Positions 36,259 to 44,686 of a stretch of DNA of 64,000 bases are shown here, one piece after another. Source of the stretch: Ochrobactrum sp. BTU1 (GTDB lineage Bacteria > Pseudomonadota > Alphaproteobacteria > Rhizobiales > Rhizobiaceae); assembly GCA_018798825.1 (NCBI GenBank), contig CP076355.1, forward strand, positions 960,001 to 1,024,000. Reading direction: 5' to 3'. Within the stretch, counting starts at the first letter, position 1. Every line of letters begins with the position of its first letter. The notes beneath the pieces were generated by a model that was given only the letters and a program-made list of their open reading frames with translations, was not told where the DNA came from and ran no database searches. Made by a program: the position numbers and the translations under genes.

Positions 36259-37719
36259 ATGTCTCATTCAATCGACAAAGGCGAGGTCGTCGCCGCACGC
36301 AATATTCGCGTGCAGTTCGGTGCGGTTAAGGCACTGGATGGCGCTGAACTTGTTATCCATGAAGGCGAATGTGTCGGACTTGTCGGCCATAATGGCGCGG
36401 GCAAATCCACTATCGTCAATGTCATCAATGGCGGCCTTACCCCGCATGAAGGCACCCTCTCCTATCACGGTGAGGCAGGCCATGGCGTGGCGACTGCCCG
36501 CAAGCACGGCATCCGCTGCGTCTTTCAGGAGCTGTCGCTCTTCCCCAATCTGACAATTGCGGAAAATGTCCGCATCATGCAGCGCGGCCTTACGGGCGCG
36601 AACTGGCGCGGCAAGGCTGTTGATCTCATTGCAAAAAAGCTCAGTGAGATTTTCCCGGGTCACAAGATCGACTGCTCGGCAACCGTTGATGAGTTGTCCA
36701 TTGCCGAACGGCAGATGGTTGAAATCGCCATCAACTTTACCGCCCCCGGCACTCCGCCGAAGCTCGTCATTCTCGACGAACCGACCTCGTCGCTCGATGC
36801 AGGCATTGCTGCACAGCTGATGGCCTATGTCCGTCGCTTTGTCGGCACAGGTGGTTCGGTGATCCTCATTTCGCATATGCTCGGTGAAATCCTCTCAACA
36901 TCCGACCGCATCGTCGTGATGAAGGACGGTAAGATTGTCGCCAATCGCACAGCAGGCGATTTCACAAACCGCAGCCTTGTCGAAGCGATGGGCAGTGTCG
37001 AACGTGAAAAAGCGGCACGCCGCGCGGCAAAAGCCGACACGACAGGCATAGCTGTTCTCTCTGCAAAAAAGCGTCCCCATGACAGCAAGACGTTTCAGGC
37101 TTTCAAGGGCGAAGTTATCGGCCTCGCTGGGCTTGCCGGTCATGGTCAAACCAAGATGCTACTCGATCTCTATTATGCGCGTCGACCAAACTGGTTGCCC
37201 GCACGCAATTGCGAAATCGCCTTCGTGGCCGGCGATCGCAGCCTTAACGGCACGTTTCCGCTCTGGAGCATTCTGCACAATCTCACCATTGGTTCGCTTG
37301 ATCGCCTCTCATCGCTGAAGCTTGTCGATCAGTCACGCGAAGACCAGCTTGGCGGACAGTGGAAAGACAAGATCCAGATCCGCACACCAGATATGGGCAA
37401 TCGCGTTCTTTCGCTTTCAGGCGGCAATCAGCAGAAAGTGCTTTTTGCCCGCGCACTTGCCACCACTGCCAATGCCATTCTGATGGATGACCCCATGCGT
37501 GGCGTGGATGTTGGCACCAAGCAAGAAGTCTATGAAATCCTGCGCCATGAAGCAGAAAATGGCCGTACTTTTGTCTGGTATTCCACCGAAATGGACGAGA
37601 TCGAACTATGTGATCGTGTCTATGTCTTCCGCGACGGTGCAATCGTGACAGAACTGGTCGGCGACGAAATCACGGAAAAGAACGTGCTTGCTGCATCCTT
37701 TGAGGGAGGACACGAATAA
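36259..37719 (+). CDS. Sugar ABC transporter ATP-binding protein (RbsA-like, two ATPase domains)
   Basis: A 486-residue protein with two ATPase halves. The first has Walker A GHNGAGKST, LSIAERQMVEIA as signature and LVILDEPTSSLDA. The second has a degenerate Walker A (GLAGHGQTKML), as usual in RbsA proteins, then LSGGNQQKVLFARAL and AILMDDPMRGVDVG. The start is uncertain: the ATG at 36259 gives the normal N-terminus, while the frame opens at 36208. It overlaps the first permease gene by one base. Confidence 0.92.
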   Translation: MSHSIDKGEVVAARNIRVQFGAVKALDGAELVIHEGECVGLVGHNGAGKSTIVNVINGGLTPHEGTLSYHGEAGHGVATARKHGIRCVFQELSLFPNLTIAENVRIMQRGLTGANWRGKAVDLIAKKLSEIFPGHKIDCSATVDELSIAERQMVEIAINFTAPGTPPKLVILDEPTSSLDAGIAAQLMAYVRRFVGTGGSVILISHMLGEILSTSDRIVVMKDGKIVANRTAGDFTNRSLVEAMGSVEREKAARRAAKADTTGIAVLSAKKRPHDSKTFQAFKGEVIGLAGLAGHGQTKMLLDLYYARRPNWLPARNCEIAFVAGDRSLNGTFPLWSILHNLTIGSLDRLSSLKLVDQSREDQLGGQWKDKIQIRTPDMGNRVLSLSGGNQQKVLFARALATTANAILMDDPMRGVDVGTKQEVYEILRHEAENGRTFVWYSTEMDEIELCDRVYVFRDGAIVTELVGDEITEKNVLAASFEGGHE

Positions 37720-38660
37720 TGCGTCTCTCCGCTTCATCTCTCCGCCTGCTTACACCGGTTTTCTCGCTTGCTTTGCTGCTGGCTGCTGTGTTCTACATGC
37801 AGCCGCGTGCCATGAGTTATACCGGCCTTAACCTGCTGTTCAATCTCGCAGTACCGATTGCACTCGCAACAATCGCGCAGATGCTCATCATGGCGGTCAA
37901 TGATCTTGACCTCTCGATGGGAACCTTCGTGAGCTTCGTGGTCTGTGTAGCTGCGACCTATCTCAACACGGCTCCAGTGATTGGCGTTCTGATCCTTGCA
38001 GCAGCCATCGCAGCCTATGCTGCACTGGGTGCTATCATCCATCTGCGCAATCTGCCATCCATTGTCGTCACACTCGGCATGAGTTTCGTCTGGGGTGGCT
38101 TTGCAGTTCTGCTCTTGCCATCACCCGGCGGTCAGGCGCCTGACTGGGCACGCTGGATAATGACGACCAAGCCGCCATTTATACCTATGGCAATCGTTGC
38201 AAGCATTCTGATTGCTATTGTCACGCATTTCATCGTCATGCGCACAACCTTCGGTGTGCTTATGCGTGGCGCAGGCGGCAATGCCCGCTCCATTGAGCGT
38301 GCTGGCTGGTCGATTACCGCAATCCGCGCGGGAACCTATGCGCTTGCTGCTTTTTTTGCGGTGCTTGCAGGGATTGCGCTCGTGGGACTGACCACCTCGG
38401 CAGATGCCAATATCGCGCTGCGCTATACGCTGCTCTCCATTGCCGGTGTCATTCTTGGTGGTGGTGAATTTGTTGGCGGTCGCATTTCTCCCATTGGAGC
38501 AGTCATCGGGGCGCTGACACTTACCCTTGCTGGTTCATTCCTCTCCTTCATGCGTATCTCACCCGACTGGCAGATTGGCGCGCAGGGCGGAATCCTCATT
38601 CTCGTGCTGGCGCTTCGCCTCTTCCTCAATCGCCTCGACCGCCGGGAGAAAAAGCAATGA
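37719..38660 (+). CDS. Sugar ABC transporter permease (RbsC-like), first of two
   Basis: A 313-residue inner-membrane permease of the RbsC/BPD_transp_2 class. It includes MLIMAVNDLDLSMGTFVSFV, LPSIVVTLGMSFVWGGFAVLL, and VGGRISPIGAVIGALTLTLAG. Two different permeases are encoded in a row, suggesting a heterodimeric channel. It ends in an ATGA overlap with the next permease. Confidence 0.93.
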   Translation: MRLSASSLRLLTPVFSLALLLAAVFYMQPRAMSYTGLNLLFNLAVPIALATIAQMLIMAVNDLDLSMGTFVSFVVCVAATYLNTAPVIGVLILAAAIAAYAALGAIIHLRNLPSIVVTLGMSFVWGGFAVLLLPSPGGQAPDWARWIMTTKPPFIPMAIVASILIAIVTHFIVMRTTFGVLMRGAGGNARSIERAGWSITAIRAGTYALAAFFAVLAGIALVGLTTSADANIALRYTLLSIAGVILGGGEFVGGRISPIGAVIGALTLTLAGSFLSFMRISPDWQIGAQGGILILVLALRLFLNRLDRREKKQ

Positions 38661-39604
38661 GCGCTGTCTCCGTTCTCACAAATCGTCCATGGATATGGTC
38701 GTTCATCGCAACCATTGCGGTCTGGGTCATCACCGTATTGTTTACGGGTGGCGCGGGTGCCGCAGGGCTTTCTCACGCGGCTTTCACCTTCGCATCGTTC
38801 TCGGTGATTGTCGGTCTCGGGCAGATGTTCGTTATCACGCTTGGTCCCGGCAATATTGATCTGTCGGTGCCTGCAACCATGACCCTTGCCGCAACATTGG
38901 CTTTGAAGCTGATGGACTCGCAAGACAGCATGGTGTTGGCAGGGCTTGCTGTTGCACTTCTGATCGGCCTTGGCATTGGCATCTGCAATTATGCGCTGAT
39001 CAAGCTGCTGCGGATCCCGCCAATCATCGCAACCCTGTCGATGAGCTTTCTTATCCAGTCGACCGCCATATGGAGCAATCGCGGTCTGCGCGTTAAGCCG
39101 CCTGAAGTTCTGGCACAGTTTACCACCTCCTCTGTCTTTGGCATTCCCAATGTTGCAATCGTGGCGCTGCTCTTGTCGGTGTTAGGCTGGGCGCTACTCA
39201 AGAAAAGCATTTATGGTCGATGGATTTCAGCCATCGGGCAAAACCCCTTTGCTGCACGTATGGCAGGGGTTCCGGTTGATGGCACACGCTTCGTCACCTA
39301 TCTGCTCTGCGCAGTTCTGGCTTCGCTCTGTGGCTTCCTGCTTGCCTGCTTTTCTGGTGGTGCAGCACTCAATATGGGCGCTGAATATCTTCTGATGTCG
39401 ATTGCAGTCGTAATCATTGGTGGCACGGCAGTAGCAGGTGGCGATTCCAACATCCCCGGTATTTGGGGTGCCGCACTCTTCATGTTCCTCATAGTCTCAA
39501 TGCTCAACACCTATGGCTTTGGTGCCGGTGTTCGTTTGGTCCTGACGGGGCTCACCATCATTGCTGTGATTTTCCTTGCCAGCAGCCGCAGACCTGAGCG
39601 TTAA
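38657..39604 (+). CDS. Sugar ABC transporter permease (RbsC-like), second of two
   Basis: A 315-residue permease homologous to its neighbour: GQMFVITLGPGNIDLSVPATM, RIPPIIATLSMSFLIQSTAIW, GTAVAGGDSNIPGIWGAALF. It is the last transport gene of the cassette; the lactonase follows after a 124-base gap that contains a perfect palindrome. Confidence 0.93.
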   Translation: MSAVSVLTNRPWIWSFIATIAVWVITVLFTGGAGAAGLSHAAFTFASFSVIVGLGQMFVITLGPGNIDLSVPATMTLAATLALKLMDSQDSMVLAGLAVALLIGLGIGICNYALIKLLRIPPIIATLSMSFLIQSTAIWSNRGLRVKPPEVLAQFTTSSVFGIPNVAIVALLLSVLGWALLKKSIYGRWISAIGQNPFAARMAGVPVDGTRFVTYLLCAVLASLCGFLLACFSGGAALNMGAEYLLMSIAVVIIGGTAVAGGDSNIPGIWGAALFMFLIVSMLNTYGFGAGVRLVLTGLTIIAVIFLASSRRPER

Positions 39605-39647
39605 CGCATGTCACCCAAAAGTGGAAACCGGTTTTGGGTGACATGCG
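39605..39647. repeat. Perfect palindromic intergenic element
   Basis: CGCATGTCACCCAAAA (39605-39620) and its exact complement (39632-39647) flank an 11-base loop, GTGGAAACCGG. It lies between the second permease and the lactonase and starts one base after the permease stop codon. The loop core resembles the other palindromic repeats in this window. It may work as a REP-like element or dampen downstream expression. Confidence 0.8.
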
Positions 39648-39728
39648 CAAAAACAAACGGAGAGCGCGAACGCGGTGGATACGATTAAGCGCGACACGCA
39701 CTAAGCAACATTCCCCGGAGTAATTTCC

Positions 39729-40649
39729 TTGTCTCAAAATCATTCGATTTACGAAATTCACGATGAACGCTTCAGACAGATGTTCGTGTCGAGCGCTGGT
39801 CTTGATGAACTTTACAGCGATTGTCGGTGGGCTGAAGGCCCGGTCTGGTTTAGTGATCTGAACTGCCTGCTCTGGAGCGATATTCCCAACCAGCGTATTT
39901 TGCGCTGGGTGCCGGAAGGCGGCGTTTCTGTGTTCCGCCAGCCTTCAAATTTTGCCAATGGCAATACGCGCGACCGTGAAGGACGGCTCGTTTCCTGTGA
40001 ACATGGCGGGCGCCATGTTACGCGAACGGAAGTTGATGGCAGCATTACCGTGCTTGCAGAGAGTTATCAGGGCAAGAAGCTCAACGCACCAAATGATGTT
40101 ATCGTACGCTCTGACGGCACCATTTGGTTTACCGATCCGACCTACGGAATCTTGGCAGACTATGAAGGCTATAAAGCCGATCCCGAACAGCCAACGCGCA
40201 ATGTCTATCGACTTGATCCTAAAAGCGGTGATCTTACTGCCGTCATCACAGACTTTGTGCAGCCAAATGGCCTCGCCTTTTCGCCCGATGAAACAAAGCT
40301 CTTTGTTGCCGACAGCGCCTATAGCCACGACGAAAAGGCACCCCGCCATATCCGGGTCTTCGATATCGTTGATGACGGCAAGCGCGTCACGGGTGGTAAT
40401 ATTTTCTGCACGATAGAGAACGGCCTGCCAGATGGCTTCCGCTTCGATACGGATGGCAATCTTTGGACAAGTGCAGGCGACGGCGTGCATTGCTTCTCGC
40501 CAGAAGGCCAGCTTCTCGGCAAGATCAAGACGCCACAAACTGTTGCAAATGTCACTTTTGGCGGCCCACGTCGCAACCGACTTTTCATTGCGGCGACGAA
40601 ATCGCTCTACGCGGTCTATTTGACCGTCACGGGTGCGCAGTATCCGTAG
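39729..40649 (+). CDS. SMP-30/gluconolactonase-family lactonase
   Basis: A 306-residue six-bladed propeller enzyme. It has AEGPVWFSDLNCLLWSDIP with the metal-binding Glu, RDREGRLVSCEHGGRHV, NAPNDVIVRSDGTIWFTDPTYGI with the metal-binding Asn, and QPNGLAFSPDETKLFVADS with the catalytic Asp. The family hydrolyses sugar lactones to aldonic acids. The start is TTG at 39729 with GGAG eight bases upstream. It closes the Rbs-type cassette, so the imported sugar is probably oxidised to a lactone first. Confidence 0.92.
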   Translation: MSQNHSIYEIHDERFRQMFVSSAGLDELYSDCRWAEGPVWFSDLNCLLWSDIPNQRILRWVPEGGVSVFRQPSNFANGNTRDREGRLVSCEHGGRHVTRTEVDGSITVLAESYQGKKLNAPNDVIVRSDGTIWFTDPTYGILADYEGYKADPEQPTRNVYRLDPKSGDLTAVITDFVQPNGLAFSPDETKLFVADSAYSHDEKAPRHIRVFDIVDDGKRVTGGNIFCTIENGLPDGFRFDTDGNLWTSAGDGVHCFSPEGQLLGKIKTPQTVANVTFGGPRRNRLFIAATKSLYAVYLTVTGAQYP

Positions 40650-40657
40650 TTAAAAAA

Positions 40658-40688
40658 GCGGCGACTTGTCAAAAAGCTAAGTCGCCGC
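40658..40688. terminator. Terminator hairpin after the lactonase
   Basis: GCGGCGACTT (40658-40667) pairs perfectly with AAGTCGCCGC (40679-40688). On the minus strand it is followed by six T residues, so it is strongest for leftward transcripts such as the btu-like operon. Rightward the T-run is weak. Confidence 0.75.
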
Positions 40689-40689
40689 T

Positions 40690-41109
40690 GAATAATACTC
40701 AAACTAATTGATATTAAAACAGCCTTTCCACGTCCCAGCTCTAAAACTGACTAAGCGGTGCGTAATGCATATATTATTTCTATATTCAAAATGAACCGTC
40801 TTCGTTTCACGAATAGATTATGCGAATCGAATTCGGCCTGCATATCTGGAGCCAGAAATAACAATACATTCACACTTATTTAAACACGAGATGCCCCATT
40901 TAAAAGAACCGTCAATGATACGGAAAAGTTTTGAAACAAAATTGATCCAATTTGCGTGACAAAGTTAAGTAAACAGTAAAATATATGATCATTTTTACGA
41001 TCATCAACAAATCATTTAAATTAGATAACTCTACTTTAATACAAATTTTTATTAGTAATTATTTATGCTTGCGCTTAATCATTGAAACATCTCTGTCTTT
41101 TTGTTTTAT
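40690..41109. other. AT-rich intergenic region
   Basis: About 420 bases with no supported gene and visibly higher AT content than the flanks, especially 40960-41070. A short inverted repeat, ATGATC-N7-GATCAT, lies near 40985-41003. The long distance between the btu-like operon and its likely terminator is unusual. It may be remains of lost DNA or an undetected RNA. Confidence 0.4.
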
Positions 41110-41174
41110 CGCATTATCCGAACGCAAAACCGGTTCGCACTTTTGCTATAAATGCCCTAATTTATCTTATGCAG
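41110..41174. repeat. Palindromic intergenic repeat, copy 2
   Basis: It shares the blocks CGCATTA, GCAAAACCG, TTCGCACTTTT, AAATGC and TTATGCAG with the copy at 1993-2046. Again the TTATGCAG block covers the stop codon and last Ala codon of a minus-strand gene, here the BtuD-like ATPase. It has about 11 extra bases before that block. Confidence 0.65.
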
Positions 41175-41961
41175 ATTGCTTTAGTTGCAGCTGTTCGTGC
41201 CCTGGTGCGCGATAGCGAATATGGCAACCCCGTACTCCGTAATATTCGACGTCGACTTCAACACCGAAAACACTGCGAATACATTCGGCCCTTAGTACCT
41301 CGCGCGGAGTACCTAGCGCCACAATCTGCCCCTTGTTCATCACCGCGATACGATCACAGAACATCGCCGCATGGTTGAGGTCATGAAGTGCAGCAACAAC
41401 CGTTAGCTCTTGACGCCTTACAAGATCGAGCAATCCAATCTGGTGACCAATGTCGAGGTGATTGGTCGGCTCATCCAGAAGCAAAATCTGAGGCTCCTGC
41501 GCCAGCGCACGAGCAATATGCACGCGCTGACGTTCACCGCCTGAAAGCGTATGCCAATACCGATTTGCCAGATGCCCCATATCCACATTGGCTAAAGCCC
41601 TTTCGACAATGACATCGTCCACATCAGACCATGGCGATAACGCGCCCAGATAGGGTGTCCGCCCAAGTTCAACGGCTTGCCGTGCAGTGATGCGATCGGT
41701 TGTGCCGGCCTGTTGCTCGACAAGCGCAAGTTTGCGCGCGATCTCGCGACGGTTGAGCTTATGGATCGGCGTACCGCACAGTTTTACTTCGCCAGCGCGA
41801 CTACGACGCACACCGGAAAGCAGTGAAAGCAAACTCGTTTTTCCGGACCCATTCGGTCCGATAATGCCGAGGAACTCCCCTTCTTTCACATCAAGCGAAA
41901 CATCCCGCAGAATTTCTGCACCACCTGCCGACCAGGCAACATTTTTCGTCGAAAGCATCAT
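41167..41961 (-). CDS. Cobalamin/siderophore-type ABC transporter ATP-binding protein (BtuD/FecE-like)
   Basis: A 264-residue ATPase of the FecE/BtuD class. It has Walker A GPNGSGKTSLL, signature LSGGERQRVHIARAL, Walker B ILLLDEPTNHLDI and VAALHDLNHA. A cobalamin riboswitch precedes the operon, so vitamin B12 or a corrinoid is the likely cargo. Its last codon and stop fall in a palindromic repeat. Confidence 0.92.
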   Translation of the reverse strand: MMLSTKNVAWSAGGAEILRDVSLDVKEGEFLGIIGPNGSGKTSLLSLLSGVRRSRAGEVKLCGTPIHKLNRREIARKLALVEQQAGTTDRITARQAVELGRTPYLGALSPWSDVDDVIVERALANVDMGHLANRYWHTLSGGERQRVHIARALAQEPQILLLDEPTNHLDIGHQIGLLDLVRRQELTVVAALHDLNHAAMFCDRIAVMNKGQIVALGTPREVLRAECIRSVFGVEVDVEYYGVRGCHIRYRAPGHEQLQLKQSA

Positions 41962-43013
41962 GATTGATCCCTCCTCTGTCCGAGCAAGAGTGCAAAGGCC
42001 GGGGCGCCGACCAGAGCCGTGATAACCCCTATGGGCAAAACCTGACCCGGAATGATTATTCGTGAAAGGATATCGGCGAGGATCATGAAGATTGCACCAA
42101 TCAGTGCGGCTGTCGGCAACAATCGCCCATGGCGAACGCCAACGACCATTCGGGCTGCATGTGGAATAACCAAACCGATAAAGCCGATTGAGCCGACAAT
42201 AGAAACCATGACCGCGGTCATCATGGCACTGACACCAATCAGAACCGCATAAACGCGACGCACTGGAATACCCAGCGAGGCGGCCGATTCAGAGCCGAAG
42301 GTGAAAGCATCAAGCGCCCGCGCGTGCCAAAGGCAAATTGCAAGGCCAATGATACATGCAGGAAAGGCAAGTGCCGCGTCAGGCCACCGGACACCTGACA
42401 GATTGCCAAGGAGCCAGAACATGATGCCGCGAGCTTGCTCGGCATTTGCAGCCTTCGTCACGATGAACGAAGTCAATGCGTTGAAGAGCTGAGACCCCGC
42501 GATACCTGCCAGAATGATTGCGCTGTTTCCTCGCCCTGCTCTTAGCGCCAGCAGCGAGACAAGAAGAAATGCTATGATCGCCCCTATAAACGCACCCAGC
42601 GAAAGCGAAAGAACACCAGCACCAATGCCTAGAATTGCAACGCTGACCGCACCTGTGGACGCCCCGGCGGAAATGCCCAGAATATAAGGGTCAGCCAGTG
42701 AGTTGCGCAGAAGCGATTGCAGCACCACACCGGAAAGGGCAAGTGCTGCACCACAACATGCGGCAACCACCGCACGACTGAGACGATAGCTCCAGACAAT
42801 ACCTTCATCTATCGGCTCAAGCGTATAGCCTGCATTCCAGACGCGGTTGGCGATTGTTTTTGCCACCACGTCCAGAGGTATGGCAGTTTCACCAATTGCA
42901 GCGCCCAGCCACAAGGCACCGAGAAGCAGGACAAGCGCCAGCGTTACGAACAGCAACCTGCCGCTCATGCCCTTGCCAAGATGAATGCCAGAGGTGGCTG
43001 CGCGCGCTATCAC
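41958..43013 (-). CDS. FecCD/BtuC-family ABC transporter permease
   Basis: A 351-residue inner-membrane permease with about ten predicted helices. It includes RLSRAVVAACCGAALALSG, LQSLLRNSLADPYILGISAGA and GSIGFIGLVIPHAARMVVG, all hallmarks of FecCD/BtuC permeases. Its ends overlap both neighbours by a few bases, showing tight translational coupling. Confidence 0.94.
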   Translation of the reverse strand: MIARAATSGIHLGKGMSGRLLFVTLALVLLLGALWLGAAIGETAIPLDVVAKTIANRVWNAGYTLEPIDEGIVWSYRLSRAVVAACCGAALALSGVVLQSLLRNSLADPYILGISAGASTGAVSVAILGIGAGVLSLSLGAFIGAIIAFLLVSLLALRAGRGNSAIILAGIAGSQLFNALTSFIVTKAANAEQARGIMFWLLGNLSGVRWPDAALAFPACIIGLAICLWHARALDAFTFGSESAASLGIPVRRVYAVLIGVSAMMTAVMVSIVGSIGFIGLVIPHAARMVVGVRHGRLLPTAALIGAIFMILADILSRIIIPGQVLPIGVITALVGAPAFALLLGQRRDQS

Positions 43014-44038
43014 TTGTTGAGATCCGAAGCGGCAATATCTGCAGCAAGCGTTTCAATACCTTCGATCACGCGGAGCGAAGTGCTCATCGACTGCGCATCC
43101 ATATCGAAGACATGGCCGCCTGACACGGCTGGCATCAGCTTGGTAACAGCATCACTTTCAAGGAACTGGTGCTTCACAGCAATGTCGTCGGCAGGATAAC
43201 GACGGCGATCAAGCTTCGCTGCCACGATCATCGATGGGTTGGATTTCGCAATTGTTTCCCAACCGACAGTTGGCCACTCTTCTTCACTCTCGATCACATT
43301 CTTGATGCCAAGCGCGGAAAGGATATAGGCGGGAGCACCAAATTTCCCGGCCGCATACGGATCGGCATCGATCTGCGTACTGGAGAACCAGACCATCGCG
43401 GAAAGCGTACCATTGGTGGAACCAATTTTCTCACGCGCAGCAGCTTCACGAGCCTTTAAGTCCGCAACGAGCTTTTCACCGCGATCCTGCACGTTGAAGA
43501 TCTCGGCAAGTTCAGTGATTTCCTGATAGACAATTTCCATCTTGAAAGGTGCCGTGCGGACGCCATCGCCGCCGCCGGAATTATCCTTGCCTACACAATC
43601 GGACGGTGAGGTGTAGGTTGGAATACCCAGTTCTTCAAATTGCTCAGGCTTACCGACAATGCCCATCGGGCCAACGTGCCACTGAAAATCAGCCGTGACG
43701 ATTTCAGGCTTTTCCGCCAACACACTTTCAAAGCTTGGGTCGTTGTCCGCAAGGCGCTTGACCTTTGCATTAACTTCTTCGAAACCCTTCAGAACAGGGC
43801 CAAACCAGACCGCAGTACCGACAACTTTATCGCCAAGACCGAGGCTGTAAAGAATTTCTGCACTGCTCTGACCAACGGCCACAGCGCGCGTTGGTGCCTG
43901 TTTGAACGTAACATCGCGACCGCAATTTTTCAGCGTCAGCGGATACTGAGTTTCAGCAGCTTGTGCAGCAAAGCTACTCGCAAGAATAGCAACTGCTGAG
44001 AAGGCAACGCGAAACGACGTCTTGCCGATAAAGTTCAT
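43010..44038 (-). CDS. Cobalamin/iron-type ABC transporter substrate-binding protein (BtuF/FepB-like)
   Basis: A 342-residue periplasmic protein with a signal peptide (MNFIGKTSFRVAFSAVAILA, cleavage near AQA-AET). The mature domain is the type III binding fold: NCGRDVTFKQAPTRAVAVG, AEILYSLGLGDKVVGTA, FESVLAEKPEIVTADFQ. It is the first gene behind the cobalamin riboswitch, which points to a corrinoid (or cobalt complex) ligand. Members of this family also bind ferric siderophores. Confidence 0.92.
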   Translation of the reverse strand: MNFIGKTSFRVAFSAVAILASSFAAQAAETQYPLTLKNCGRDVTFKQAPTRAVAVGQSSAEILYSLGLGDKVVGTAVWFGPVLKGFEEVNAKVKRLADNDPSFESVLAEKPEIVTADFQWHVGPMGIVGKPEQFEELGIPTYTSPSDCVGKDNSGGGDGVRTAPFKMEIVYQEITELAEIFNVQDRGEKLVADLKAREAAAREKIGSTNGTLSAMVWFSSTQIDADPYAAGKFGAPAYILSALGIKNVIESEEEWPTVGWETIAKSNPSMIVAAKLDRRRYPADDIAVKHQFLESDAVTKLMPAVSGGHVFDMDAQSMSTSLRVIEGIETLAADIAASDLNK

Positions 44039-44219
44039 TTAAAACCCCGAAATGATAAGAGAGAAAGCCGTATCAAACGGCGGAAGCGATCCGGCGCGTA
44101 AAGAAGACGGACATATCCGGGGACATGAATGACGATGGGAGGCAACGTCCTGCGACGCTTAATGCTGTCATAACCAACTCTCCTGCACCGGGCATCCCCG
44201 CCCGTGACAATGGACTACG

Positions 44220-44432
44220 TTAGACGGCAGGTCTCCTGGCTCACAGATACTCACTGTTCATCTGCCTTCCCGAGCTGTTTGGAACAGTCTCAGTGACATG
44301 ACGCTTTGAGGCATCACAAGGATGAACGGCAATCCGCTTACAGTTGCGGGGGCAGCCACGGTCTCGGTCCCTTTTGGGTCGTCCTCACCGTGTTCCCTAT
44401 TAATCCCCTTCACTCTCGGTCGGGGAACCGTC
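44220..44432 (-). promoter_or_regulatory. Cobalamin riboswitch
   Basis: Read on the minus strand, the leader shows the standard order: GGGAACACGGTGAGGACG, GACCGAGACCGTGGCTGC, CCCCCGCAACTGTAAGCGG, a TGTCACTGAGAC B12-box region, CGGGAAGGC, then GAGCCAGGAGACCTGCCGTC. It ends about 180 bases before the binding-protein ATG. It should lower expression of the importer when adenosylcobalamin is plentiful. The B12-box stem carries a small insertion relative to the usual GCCACTG form. Confidence 0.94.
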
Positions 44433-44686
44433 GTAATTGTATTACATCGCGCTGATATAAGCGTCAAGCGAGCTGGCTCGCTTATTCAGCCCTATAAACT
44501 CGCCACATAAGACTTTTTGCTAATACAATACTGTAAGTAAAAACAAGTGATGCTGCTTGCTGGTATATTGTAATTCTCTCCTGTAGTCTCCAGATCAGTA
44601 GTCTCTGCTTGGGAAGCAGGGGTTTTTGAGGAGGGCTGTCGCAAAGGCAGCAGCAAAATGCACGCAAGTGCATTCAGGGAGGATTT

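Noticed and set aside
40985..41215. 76-residue ORF in the AT-rich gap
   Set aside because: It runs into the end of the BtuD-like gene on the opposite strand, lacks a ribosome site, and its Phe/Ile/Cys-rich sequence reflects base composition.
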